Shown one piece after another: positions 18,201 to 26,501 of a stretch of 64,000 nt of DNA. Each line of letters begins with the position of its first letter. Position 1 is the first letter of the stretch. A model generated the notes under the pieces. The model saw only the letters and a program-made list of their open reading frames with translations. It had not been told where the DNA came from and searched no databases. The position numbers and the translations under genes are program-made. The stretch is from NCBI GenBank assembly GCA_028281495.1, contig JANQJU010000064.1, positions 1-64,000 on the forward strand, in the 5' to 3' direction. Origin of the DNA: SAR324 cluster bacterium. Its GTDB lineage: Bacteria; SAR324; NAC60-12.

Positions 18201-21200
18201 CACGGAAACTACCGAAGTGACTGTAACAACCACCGAGGTCACAACCACGACTGCGATTTCTTCGGGGGGTGGTTCGGGGGCACCAAGTGTAGCAGCACCC
18301 AGCATCTTAAGCCGTTCGCCCACCATTGGATCCACTGGAATTTCCTTGGCGACGACGATTCAAGTGAGATTCGACTCCAACATGGATTCGTCCACACTCA
18401 CATTCGGGAATTTTGCCTTGGCAACCTCGGACGGCACCGTGGTCACGGGAAGCGTGAACTACAACGGTAGCAATGTGACGGCGACACTCACACCAAGCAC
18501 GTCTCTTTCGTTGAATACCAGCTACCTAGCTTCGCTATCTTCCAATGTACAAAGCTTAGAAGGGGGGGCCTTAGCAGCCACGAGTTGGAGTTTTACAACC
18601 GTAGCAGCGCCTGCCGATCCGGTGGTGTATTATCCGTTTAATGGGAATGCCAACGATGCGATAGAACGGCACAATGGCTTAGTCAATGGAGCGACCTTGA
18701 CCACCGATGCGGCTTCTCAAGCAAACAATGCTTATTTGTTTGATGGCAGTTCAGGAGCCATATTCGTTCCGGGAGATACCGACGAATTGGCCATCACCGG
18801 AGATCTGACTGTTTCGGTTTGGATTCGTCCTGACAGCTTTTCAGGAACCCACACCGTGCTGGACTACGGGGGCAATAGCGAACTGGAAACCGGGAATGAT
18901 CTGTATCAGCTCTCTTTCGACAGTTCAGGTGAGATGAAATTCGGTTGGGAGTTTGAGAACGGTGCCAATCTGGAACTCGGAACCACACTCAATTTTACCA
19001 CCTCGCAATGGCAACATGTGGCCGTGGTTCGGAAAACGGGTTCGCAATCGGATGTAGCGATTTTTGTGAATGGGCAACTCCGAGTCTCTGCGGCCAATTT
19101 GCCCAATCCGACTGGGGGCACTGCTACGGATATGCTGCTGTCTATTGGGCACGACTTCGGCAATAACTTTTTTTCGGGAGCGATGGATGAACTGCGGATT
19201 TACAACCGGGCCTTGAGCAGCATCGAAATCGATCTTTTGGCAGATTTCCCTCTTCCTGATCCGGGAGATAGCCAAATGGTGAGTGCGGGGCAAACCGTCA
19301 AATTGGATGGGACAGGCAGCAGCGATTCTCGGGGAACGATCCAAAGTTATAGTTGGGAAACCAATCTTCAGCCAGTGGGCAGTAGTATCAGTTTGAGCGC
19401 TTCCAATACGTCTTCATCGAGTTTCACCCCATCGGTGAGTGGAGAGTATAGCATCCATCTCAAAGTCAGCGATGGCACACTAGCCAGCACAAATGAAGTG
19501 CAAGTCGTGGCCTATCAGTGGACCGCAGAACAAGGAACGGCTGCATGGGATGCTCGTCGCTCTTTTGGGAGTGTGGTGTTTCAAAATAAATTTTGGCTGA
19601 TTTCTGGAAAAACCAGTTCCGCGAACCAAAATGATGTGTGGTCGTCTTCAGATGGAGTCACCTGGACGTCTGTCACCTCCTCAGCTTTTGATTCGGCACG
19701 TCAGGAAATTTGTGCGGCGGTATTTGAAGATCGTATGTGGGTGATTGGAGGGGAAGACAATGGAGGAGCTGCATTGGATGCCGTGTGGTTTTCCAACGAT
19801 GGTATCAGCTGGCGGCAGGCGTTAGAAGATGCGCCCTGGGCCGCGAGGCATTCTCATCAGTGTGCTGTTTTCCAAGGTCGTTTGTGGTTGATGGGAGGAA
19901 ACAGCGGAAGCAGTCCCCTCAATGACATCTGGTATTCCGAAGATGGCATCTCTTGGGTACAAGCCACATCGGACGCTCCTTGGAAGGCTCGAGAGGGTTT
20001 TGCTCTTTCAGTATATCAAAATCAAATGTGGTTGATGGGGGGCAAAGACAACAGTAGCAACCTGCTCAATGATGTTTGGAGTTCTCAGGATGGACTCCAT
20101 TGGCAACAAGTGGCGGGAAGTGTCGGGTGGGGAGTTCGCGAGGGTCTCCGCAGTGCCGTGGCCGATGGGAAGTTATGGATTACAGGCGGCAGCGGTACTG
20201 CCAGTTTGCATGCGGACGCTTGGTACACCACTGATGGTTCGACCTGGACTCAAGCCACTGCGAGCGGTGGATGGAGCGTCCGTCAGGATCACGGATTCCT
20301 ATCGTTTCGAGAAGAGCTATGGATATTTGGTGGTTTTGATGGAAGTAGCTACCGCCAGGATGTGTATCGCTACGGACAGGGCATCGAAAGTGGTCTGGTT
20401 GCCTTTTATCCATTTCATGGCACCGCCGAAGACCGTGGCAGCAGTGATCCTCCATTGCATGGGCGCATTGGAAACACGGGCACTCCGACATTGACTACTG
20501 ACTTCTACAACCAAAGCAATTCTGCCTATAAATTTGATGGAGTCGACGACGTGATTGAGATCGCTGATGACGATTCTATTGACTTTGGAACTCTCGAAGA
20601 ATTCTCCATTTCCTTGTGGGTGAAGCCGGATAGCACTCAAGTCAATACATCCAATAACACCAATTCGATTTTAGAAAAGTGGTCCGGTTCGGGAAGTTAT
20701 CCCTATGCGATCCGGTACCATAATCAAACTCATTCTCGACCCGGAGAGGTGGAGGGAGTCCGCTTTGATAATAACGCGGAATCTTCTGTGATCAGCAACG
20801 TTCTAATTAACGATGATCAGTTCCACCACATCGTCTTTTCCAAACAAGGCCGAGAACTTTTGCTCTTTGTCGACGGTATCTTGGATTCAAAAAACACCGA
20901 CGAAAGTTCTCATTCCACGGAAAATAGTACAGGGATCACCCTGGGAATTCGGGGAGATGGCAATCGCCCGTTTTCTGGGACGATTGATGACATCCGGATT
21001 TACAATCGAGGTCTGACCGAGGCAGAAGTCCTGAATTTGTTTCAGGCTCCTTTAGCGGTGGCGGGAACGGATATTTCGGTAAATACCGGAGCGACTTACA
21101 CCTTGAGTGCGGCCCAAAGTAAAAGTGCCACGGGCAACACCTCCTTATCCTATAACTGGGAGTTGCTGGACCAACCCAATAATAGCTTCAGTCTGCTTTC

Positions 21201-23871
21201 AGCTGATGCGACACCCACCCCTTCGTTCAATGCGGATGAAATCGGAACCTATGAGTTTCATCTCACGGTAGCGGATGGGGTTATCACTTCTTCGGATCGA
21301 ATCAGTTTGGAATCGACCGCTGCTTCCTCGTCCAATACAATGGCTTTTTATCCATTTTCAGGAAATGTCAATGACGCCAGCGGCAATGCACACCACGGAG
21401 TGCCGAGCAATTTGTCCATTGCCAGCACCAATCATTTGGGCCAAGTGAACAATGGGATCACTTTATCGAATATTGGTCAGTGGGTCAGCCTTCCTCAAGC
21501 TACTTTGAATGAGATGCAAAGTTTCACTTTGGCATCGTGGGTGAAGCTCGACGGTCTCAGTACGAACTACAATACAATCCTATCTGGGGCACGTGCTAAC
21601 CAGGTGGCCGCTCTCCAATGGTATTATGAGAATAGCACCAACCAATGGAAGCTGGTTGTGGACAATTCGGCCATTGCTTCAGGCAACGAAACCACAATTA
21701 CCGATTTGGCATGGCACCATGCGGCGGTGAGTAAACTAGGAAGCACCGTGAATTTCTACATAGACGGTCATCGTTTCTCCAGCGTGACAGGGGTTGCAAC
21801 AACAGTGACCGTGGATGTCGGCGGAGTCATTCTAGGGCAAGAACAAAAAGCAGTGGGGAGCGGATTCCATATCGATGAAGCGCTACGAGGAAAGCTGGAT
21901 GATTTCTATATTTTTGAATCGGTTTTATCGGACTTGGAAATTCAACAGCTGGCCTCTGCAAGGGACATCGGTCTCTTGGCGTATTATCCATTTCGGGCCA
22001 ACGCTAAGGATATTAGTGGACATGGCCGAGATGGAACCGTCAACTCTGCAACACTCGATAACAATCGGTTTCAACAGGCTGGGCAAGCGTATCGAGTGAA
22101 TGTTGCTAGTGCCTCGGAAAACATTTCCTTGCCGCACACGGCAATGAATGATCTGAATAATTTCACACTCTCCGCATGGGTGAAGTTGGAAGCTTTGAAT
22201 TCTAATGAGAACACGATCCTCTCAGGCGCACGTAGTGCACAAGTGGATGCGTTTGTGTGGTCCTATGAGGCCACACACAATCGTTTTAAATTTGTTTTGG
22301 ATGGCAGTACAGCAGCGACCTTTTCCAATAGCTTGATGGAAGATTTCCAATGGCATCATGTGACTCTCATTCGTGAAAACACATCGACCCGCATGTATAT
22401 CGATGGACAGTTCATTAGCGAGAGCACGACGAGTGACAATGCATTGGACATTGAGAGTGGCGGTTTGTTGGTGGGACAGCGACAAACTACGGTTGGGGTT
22501 GGCCTGGATGCGCAACACTCGTTAGGAGGGAGGATCAGTGACTTACGCATATATAATCGCGTGCTTTCTCCACCCGAAGTGCAAGAACTCGCGAGTGATT
22601 TGGAATTGGGATTGACCGCCTTGTTCAATTTTTCGGGTGAAGCCAAAGACGATTCCAATCGCAAACATACAGTGACGGTCAGTGGGGCCAGTTTAGCCGA
22701 TGATCGTTTTGGTCGTTCCTCTGCGTCTTATACCTTTAACGGCAGTAGCGATTCGATTTTAGCAGGAACTTCCACGAGCTTGAACAGTTCCACTATTGGA
22801 GTCGCAGCCTGGGTCAACCCCACAAGTGGTACCGGCACGCATAATCCCATTGTTAATAAAATGAATCTTGGGGCGAACCAAGGGTATTGGTTGAGCTTTG
22901 ACAGCTCCAATAACCAAGTCCGTTGGATCGTGGGCAATGGCTCTAGCTCCGGAACAGTCAATGACTCCAATGCCACAACACCGGGTTCTCAATGGACTCA
23001 TGTCGTGGCCTCGTATGATGGAGTCACTTCTACAGTGTATATCAACGGGGCCTTGGCTACGAGTACCGCCTATGCCAGTGGATTGTCGGTTCCCTCCGAC
23101 CAAGCTTTGCGCATCGGAACAGATAACAGTTCCAATTACTTTCCAGGGCGTATTGATGATGTGCGTGTTTACAATCGACCGCTTGTGCCCAGTGAAGTGG
23201 CATTGATGGCGTCCGATTTTCGAAGCTTGGTGGCTTATTATCCGTTCAATGCCAATGCAGACGACAATACCAGCAATACCAACAACGGAACCTTACAAAA
23301 CTCCCCCACTTCGCGCGCTGATCGCTTTGGGACAGCGAACCAAGCGTATGATTTCACTCCGACGAGCAGCTACATCGAGGTGGCTGACGACAACACGTTG
23401 GATATTGGCAGTAACGGGCTGACCATTACTGGTTGGATTTATCCCCTCTCGATTAGTGGAGAGCAGTCGATTGCATCGAAATGGTCGAATATGAGTCCCG
23501 CTACGGGGCAGCAATCCTACCGACTTTATTTGGTTGATGGTCAATTGCGGTTTACTTTGTCTTCGTCAGGTTCCAATTTAACCAAGGTCGTCAGCCATAC
23601 AGGTATCAACGCCAATGTTTGGACCCATGTTGCGGCAGTTTATGATGGTGCAGAAATGCGTCTCTATATCAACGGCACTGAAGACCACAATGTGGTCGAT
23701 TATAACTCAGGAGTGCATACTTCTTCAGTGAAACTCTATCTGGGATGCTTGGCAGAAGACAATATTACCTGCACCGACCACTTCAATGGATATCTCGACG
23801 ATTTGCGTTTCTACAGCCGAGGACTCTCTGGTCGAGAAATGATACAACTGTACCAATCCGAAACGCCCTAA
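15202..23871 (+). CDS. Giant multidomain lipoprotein with LamG and kelch domains
   Basis: 2889 residues. The signal peptide ends at a lipobox, LPLYGC (Cys25), followed by an RLVPG tandem repeat (34-56) and a small carboxypeptidase-regulatory-like beta domain (54-100). A long Ala/Thr/Val-rich, probably helical region (130-900) leads to a Thr-rich linker (about 915-1020). Then come a Big_5-type Ig domain (1033-1133), LamG-like domain 1 (1136-1348), a PKD-like domain, six kelch-type blades with DGxxW motifs (1440-1727), LamG 2, a second PKD-like domain and LamG 3-6 to the C-terminus. Each LamG unit opens with a variant of AYYPFNGNANDASG and ends in DDxRIYNRxL. The likely role is a surface adhesin or glycan-binding protein. 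AAGGAG precedes the ATG by about ten bases. The 3' end faces the SPOR gene with seven bases between. Confidence 0.85.
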   Translation: MRFRNTYVVLGLLASVITFLPLYGCDEVPFLGNRLVPGRLVPGRLVPGRLVPGRVVGNASNGFALVNADVVLMTFDGSVQLATTTDAEGNFAFEEVGDLPFPILIYVQDPGDSLLTTVVTTAPEEDGEQRANINPMTQVVTQEALGEDVVVALNRLARQSDRLTDGNIQRLIAADLASLTENEWRTTGETATQLAIGETVIFSSYYDQPYTARTETSPTAGNYQDTLMDAVATLSPLLSSQEILSRAIDPNDPSFAGDLMGTLDFQSTVSGELLARGRTGTEALEVLSNAGLSNNSTPVSNITSYVSSFEGISLSAGLSGVDGVDQTEALLTAFARLVADSVEASVVENAESLQTLLNNTVDTTSGALIAVAEQNQDLAPEGRLKILLNALGGEISTVLIDNAVDLTGVLTDASTLGNQLTNFSQTLAAPLATSLQDTSTARVAQTVGTASFDADRQQILMESVAREVSKGLTPFFTEFAQGVPEAAQNTANNIATPLTVSLNSMLEDPQTQSYSGNLVENFVEQVADATAQQIRSSGLDLAAPTLPTALVNTANNMVSLALSTAASAVSATSGAGSNDAQASVATASVEQTLNAVATLDLSGELPPEAETVVANVSQVITPALINSVTGTSNRQGDTLEVLVKNAAAAVTQELEAQGTVLTQPIENVPAATQTAVKAASESGIVLEQTFQQIETAGVDLGAVTNSFQEAQLDAEAIAEVATQVAEALTSESAGQETLQAEADSLALAAAETAKNVLQLGGDLEQVKQAVSVTTAAVQDVANSGGDAVAVKANAEAMSASVKTATESNTDVATLIQLTEDVAAAVTTAGDTAQVAGIVDTVQVNISLNTPIDLPDLVDASELDTATAKQEELNVAAQQAVEAADASLSQSQQDAATAFGSGQNLSDFNATLLVTTTSPPITVAAETEPAEAINTIPPTTRIVTTLPPTTGLVTTIPLSTVLVTTVPVITLPPIDQPEDATGGSDTTVTETTETTETTTETTETTEVTVTTTEVTTTTAISSGGGSGAPSVAAPSILSRSPTIGSTGISLATTIQVRFDSNMDSSTLTFGNFALATSDGTVVTGSVNYNGSNVTATLTPSTSLSLNTSYLASLSSNVQSLEGGALAATSWSFTTVAAPADPVVYYPFNGNANDAIERHNGLVNGATLTTDAASQANNAYLFDGSSGAIFVPGDTDELAITGDLTVSVWIRPDSFSGTHTVLDYGGNSELETGNDLYQLSFDSSGEMKFGWEFENGANLELGTTLNFTTSQWQHVAVVRKTGSQSDVAIFVNGQLRVSAANLPNPTGGTATDMLLSIGHDFGNNFFSGAMDELRIYNRALSSIEIDLLADFPLPDPGDSQMVSAGQTVKLDGTGSSDSRGTIQSYSWETNLQPVGSSISLSASNTSSSSFTPSVSGEYSIHLKVSDGTLASTNEVQVVAYQWTAEQGTAAWDARRSFGSVVFQNKFWLISGKTSSANQNDVWSSSDGVTWTSVTSSAFDSARQEICAAVFEDRMWVIGGEDNGGAALDAVWFSNDGISWRQALEDAPWAARHSHQCAVFQGRLWLMGGNSGSSPLNDIWYSEDGISWVQATSDAPWKAREGFALSVYQNQMWLMGGKDNSSNLLNDVWSSQDGLHWQQVAGSVGWGVREGLRSAVADGKLWITGGSGTASLHADAWYTTDGSTWTQATASGGWSVRQDHGFLSFREELWIFGGFDGSSYRQDVYRYGQGIESGLVAFYPFHGTAEDRGSSDPPLHGRIGNTGTPTLTTDFYNQSNSAYKFDGVDDVIEIADDDSIDFGTLEEFSISLWVKPDSTQVNTSNNTNSILEKWSGSGSYPYAIRYHNQTHSRPGEVEGVRFDNNAESSVISNVLINDDQFHHIVFSKQGRELLLFVDGILDSKNTDESSHSTENSTGITLGIRGDGNRPFSGTIDDIRIYNRGLTEAEVLNLFQAPLAVAGTDISVNTGATYTLSAAQSKSATGNTSLSYNWELLDQPNNSFSLLSADATPTPSFNADEIGTYEFHLTVADGVITSSDRISLESTAASSSNTMAFYPFSGNVNDASGNAHHGVPSNLSIASTNHLGQVNNGITLSNIGQWVSLPQATLNEMQSFTLASWVKLDGLSTNYNTILSGARANQVAALQWYYENSTNQWKLVVDNSAIASGNETTITDLAWHHAAVSKLGSTVNFYIDGHRFSSVTGVATTVTVDVGGVILGQEQKAVGSGFHIDEALRGKLDDFYIFESVLSDLEIQQLASARDIGLLAYYPFRANAKDISGHGRDGTVNSATLDNNRFQQAGQAYRVNVASASENISLPHTAMNDLNNFTLSAWVKLEALNSNENTILSGARSAQVDAFVWSYEATHNRFKFVLDGSTAATFSNSLMEDFQWHHVTLIRENTSTRMYIDGQFISESTTSDNALDIESGGLLVGQRQTTVGVGLDAQHSLGGRISDLRIYNRVLSPPEVQELASDLELGLTALFNFSGEAKDDSNRKHTVTVSGASLADDRFGRSSASYTFNGSSDSILAGTSTSLNSSTIGVAAWVNPTSGTGTHNPIVNKMNLGANQGYWLSFDSSNNQVRWIVGNGSSSGTVNDSNATTPGSQWTHVVASYDGVTSTVYINGALATSTAYASGLSVPSDQALRIGTDNSSNYFPGRIDDVRVYNRPLVPSEVALMASDFRSLVAYYPFNANADDNTSNTNNGTLQNSPTSRADRFGTANQAYDFTPTSSYIEVADDNTLDIGSNGLTITGWIYPLSISGEQSIASKWSNMSPATGQQSYRLYLVDGQLRFTLSSSGSNLTKVVSHTGINANVWTHVAAVYDGAEMRLYINGTEDHNVVDYNSGVHTSSVKLYLGCLAEDNITCTDHFNGYLDDLRFYSRGLSGREMIQLYQSETP
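15301..15360 (+). repeat. Four tandem 15-base units encoding RLVPG
   Basis: Units begin at 15301, 15316, 15331 and 15346 (CGCTTGGTACCGGGA and variants), each encoding RLVPG, with a degenerate fifth unit (RVVG) after them. They lie just behind the lipidated cysteine of the giant lipoprotein and probably form an extended tether. Synonymous differences between units show that the peptide, not only the DNA, is kept. Confidence 0.9.
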
Positions 23872-23878
23872 GAGACAG

Positions 23879-24874
23879 CTATCGCAGCTCCGTGACCACA
23901 AAGGCCCCTTTGAGGCGGTCGTCTTTTTGACGCAGAATCCGTTGGAGTTGTACGGCCTCTTCTCGGTTGTCCACACCGCCCACTCGAATTTTGGAGTAGT
24001 CGATTACTTGTTCGGCACGTTTTGCATCAAACACCAATTGCCTCACATACAATTGATTGAGGCTTGTTTTGACCCGTATTGCTGTATCCAGATCGGGAAA
24101 TAGTCCCATAGTCACACGGTACCGAGAACCTGCTTCCTTACGAAATGCTTGACCTGGCAGGGCATTTTCTCGGTTGATGCGTTCTACCCAACGGGCAGTT
24201 TCTTCCTCACCTAACACTTGTTGAGAAATGACCTCGGTCATTGGGGTGCGTTCAGACTGTTTCTTGACAACCGCTTGATAGCCATATCGTTTCAACAAGA
24301 AGCGGTAATCATCCACACACTCTCGATAGATACAATTAGCCACCTGAACAAAATAGAGCTTAGGAGGGGCTGGAGGGGGAGGGGGTGCTACTGGAGCGGG
24401 GGGCAAAGTCGTGGTAACGATCACGGTGACAATTTGAGGGGCTAGAGTGGTTGTGGGAATCGTGGTCACCTCGACAACCGGTTCCATGGGTTCACTTGGC
24501 TGCATTAACCAAAACACGACATTCACAATACCCCCTAAAATCAAACCGACTACGGCAGAAATGATCGCCGGAATGAGGATAGGTTTCTTTTCTTTGGGTT
24601 CTTCGGGTTCGGCAGCAGGTTCCGGCTCTTCGGCAAAATCTTCGACCGGTTCGTCGGCTACCTCTTGGGCTGGTTCTTCCGCGGCTGGTTCTTCGTCTTT
24701 GACTTCTAGATCGTCAATGGTCGAAAGGTCTTCGAAGAACGAATCGAGTTCGCTATCGCCATCCACCCCGGTGTCATCACCGAGGTCGCTATCCATGAAA
24801 TCGTCCAATTGGTCGGAGAAGTCGGCATCCGAGCCAAAATCATCCAAGCCGTCCAGATCATCCATTTCTGACAT
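23879..24874 (-). CDS. SPOR-domain membrane protein
   Basis: 331 residues. The N-terminus (1-100) is extremely acidic (repeated DDL, DDF and EEP) and cytoplasmic. One transmembrane helix follows (PAIISAVVGLILGGIVNVVF, about 104-123), then a Thr/Pro-rich periplasmic linker (TTTLAP, APPPPPAPP) and two C-terminal units. The last (KIRVGGVDNREEAVQLQRI...) matches a SPOR domain, which binds glycan strands stripped of peptides at septa; the one before it (YFVQVANCIYRE) is a related divergent copy. It is the last gene of the operon that begins with hflX. Its role in division or envelope maintenance is inferred from the domain. Confidence 0.75.
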   Translation of the reverse strand: MSEMDDLDGLDDFGSDADFSDQLDDFMDSDLGDDTGVDGDSELDSFFEDLSTIDDLEVKDEEPAAEEPAQEVADEPVEDFAEEPEPAAEPEEPKEKKPILIPAIISAVVGLILGGIVNVVFWLMQPSEPMEPVVEVTTIPTTTLAPQIVTVIVTTTLPPAPVAPPPPPAPPKLYFVQVANCIYRECVDDYRFLLKRYGYQAVVKKQSERTPMTEVISQQVLGEEETARWVERINRENALPGQAFRKEAGSRYRVTMGLFPDLDTAIRVKTSLNQLYVRQLVFDAKRAEQVIDYSKIRVGGVDNREEAVQLQRILRQKDDRLKGAFVVTELR

Positions 24875-24889
24875 GGTGCATTTCCTCGA

Positions 24890-25669
24890 TCACTCGTGAT
24901 TCATTTGATGCAGGAAGTATAACCCTTCCAAGGTGAGGTCTTCATTCACATGGTCCACCGAAGGCACTTCGGGAGCTAACAAGCCCGACAACCCGCCAGT
25001 TGCCACAACCACCGGTTCGATGTGGTAGTTTCGTTTCACTTCAGCTTTCAATCGATGGATCAGAGCTTCCACCATTTCGGTATAGCCAAAAAATATTCCA
25101 GATTGCATCGCTTCGGTGGTGTCTTTGCCAATCAGTCGTGCTGGCTTTTCTAAAGGCACTGAGGGCAATTGCGCCGCTCGTTCAAACAAGGCTTCAGCAG
25201 CAATTCGCAAGCCCGGACAAATCAACCCTCCTTCGAAACCTCCGTGGGGTGAAATGATCTCAAAGTTGGTAGCGGTTCCAAAATCGATAATCACCGCCGC
25301 TGTTTTGAATTTTTGATACATCGCCACGGCATTGGCAATGCGGTCATGCCCTACTTTCTGTGGAGCATCTATATTGATCTGCAAACCCGTGTTGAGTTCA
25401 TGGCTCACGATCAGTGGTTGATGCCCTGTCAGTTTTCGATTGGTGCCTGTAATCACGGGGGTCAAAGCCGGTACGACACAGGAGATGACGGCTCCTTGAA
25501 TCTGGTCCACACTGAGGTTACATGCTAAAAGTGTACCGCGAATAACGACTGCATAATCATCATCTGTTTTTGATGTATCGGTTTGAAAACGCCAACGGAA
25601 TTTCAATTCTCCATTTTCAAATAAACCGATCCCAATATGGGTGTTCCCGACATTCCAACAAAGAATCAC
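24890..25669 (-). CDS. coaX: Type III pantothenate kinase
   Basis: A 259-residue enzyme of the ASKHA fold that phosphorylates pantothenate, the first step of coenzyme A synthesis. GHDRIANA (D109), IIDFGTATNFE (D129) and VVATGGLSGLL near the C-terminus are all typical. The first phosphate motif, normally DxGNT, reads NVGNT, with Asn at residue 6. The start is GTG at 25669 with GAGGAGG seven bases upstream. It follows birA by 28 bases and precedes the SPOR gene by 15. Identity is clear from the overall pattern; activity with the Asp-to-Asn change is uncertain. Confidence 0.88.
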   Translation of the reverse strand: MILCWNVGNTHIGIGLFENGELKFRWRFQTDTSKTDDDYAVVIRGTLLACNLSVDQIQGAVISCVVPALTPVITGTNRKLTGHQPLIVSHELNTGLQINIDAPQKVGHDRIANAVAMYQKFKTAAVIIDFGTATNFEIISPHGGFEGGLICPGLRIAAEALFERAAQLPSVPLEKPARLIGKDTTEAMQSGIFFGYTEMVEALIHRLKAEVKRNYHIEPVVVATGGLSGLLAPEVPSVDHVNEDLTLEGLYFLHQMNHE

Positions 25670-25706
25670 GACTTCGCCTCCTCTTTCAGATAAAGAATCA
25701 CGACTT
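25660..25706. repeat. 15-base direct repeat at the birA/coaX junction
   Basis: AAAGAATCACGACTT occurs at 25660-25674 and again at 25692-25706. One copy covers the coaX GTG start, the other the birA stop codon. It looks like a local duplication that created or reshaped the intergenic segment. Confidence 0.85.
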
Positions 25707-26471
25707 TGCTTCTAATTCTGAATAAACCACATCTCCTGAAATATGGGTGGTCCACTCTCCAGAAGGCTGCTGAATCAGCAAATATCCTTCCGAAGTCAAC
25801 CCTTCAATTCTTCCCGTTTTCCACCCTTTGGGTGTCTCATAATGCACTTGTTTCCCCACCGCATCCGAACGGTAGAGCCATTCATTGAGAACCGTCGACA
25901 TCCCTTGATTTTGCAAAGGGGAGACGATCTCTTCCATGCTGGACAAAATTTCGCTCAAGAGTGGGTCCAGTTCTACCGGTTCTCTGATTTCATGCTCCAG
26001 CGTTGTTACCAACGGGCGCAACGCATCGGGGTAATCCGTAGGACTTCCCAAACAATTCAGACCAATCCCGACAACCAACACGGGCTGATCCAATTCAGGC
26101 ACATGAGCCACCTCCACCAAAATACCACAAATTTTTCGTGAACCGATCAGCACATCGTTGGGCCATTTGAGTCGAACGGGTTCGGCAAGTAGCGGTTCCA
26201 ACACTCTTGCCACAGCCACGCCTGAGACTAACGCATAAGCTCCCAATTGATCCAGATGGAGTTTCGAATGTATTACCACCGAAAACGTCAGGTTCTTGCC
26301 AGGAAATGTCACGAACTGACGCTTCATGCGCCCTCGTCCAGCCGTTTGCGAATGCGCAATCACCACCACTCCATGCTCTCTCAATAATTCAGGAGCTTGC
26401 AATAAGTAGGAGTTGGTTGATTCTACTTCGTCTAATCGAACAATGCGGTGTCCAATAGGTCGTGCAGTCAT
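25698..26471 (-). CDS. birA: Biotin--protein ligase (no regulatory HTH domain)
   Basis: 257 residues. It activates biotin with ATP and attaches it to a lysine of biotin-dependent carboxylases. The biotinyl-AMP loop is TAGRGRMKRQF (GRGRMKR at 45-51), the KWPNDV motif is at 102-107, and the catalytic lysine region is SRKICGILVE. A C-terminal SH3-like domain (about 205-257) is present. It starts directly with the catalytic domain, so it lacks the N-terminal winged helix of BirA repressors and cannot act as their operator-binding form. It sits between gspK and coaX in the hflX operon. Confidence 0.9.
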   Translation of the reverse strand: MTARPIGHRIVRLDEVESTNSYLLQAPELLREHGVVVIAHSQTAGRGRMKRQFVTFPGKNLTFSVVIHSKLHLDQLGAYALVSGVAVARVLEPLLAEPVRLKWPNDVLIGSRKICGILVEVAHVPELDQPVLVVGIGLNCLGSPTDYPDALRPLVTTLEHEIREPVELDPLLSEILSSMEEIVSPLQNQGMSTVLNEWLYRSDAVGKQVHYETPKGWKTGRIEGLTSEGYLLIQQPSGEWTTHISGDVVYSELEAKS

Positions 26472-26501
26472 AGGTCCTTTAAAAAATTTTAAAAAATAAA
26501 G

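Noticed and set aside
16100..18300. Minus-strand open frames opposite the giant lipoprotein gene
   Set aside because: They are shadows of the repetitive, Ala/Thr/Val-rich coding strand, without starts or family motifs.
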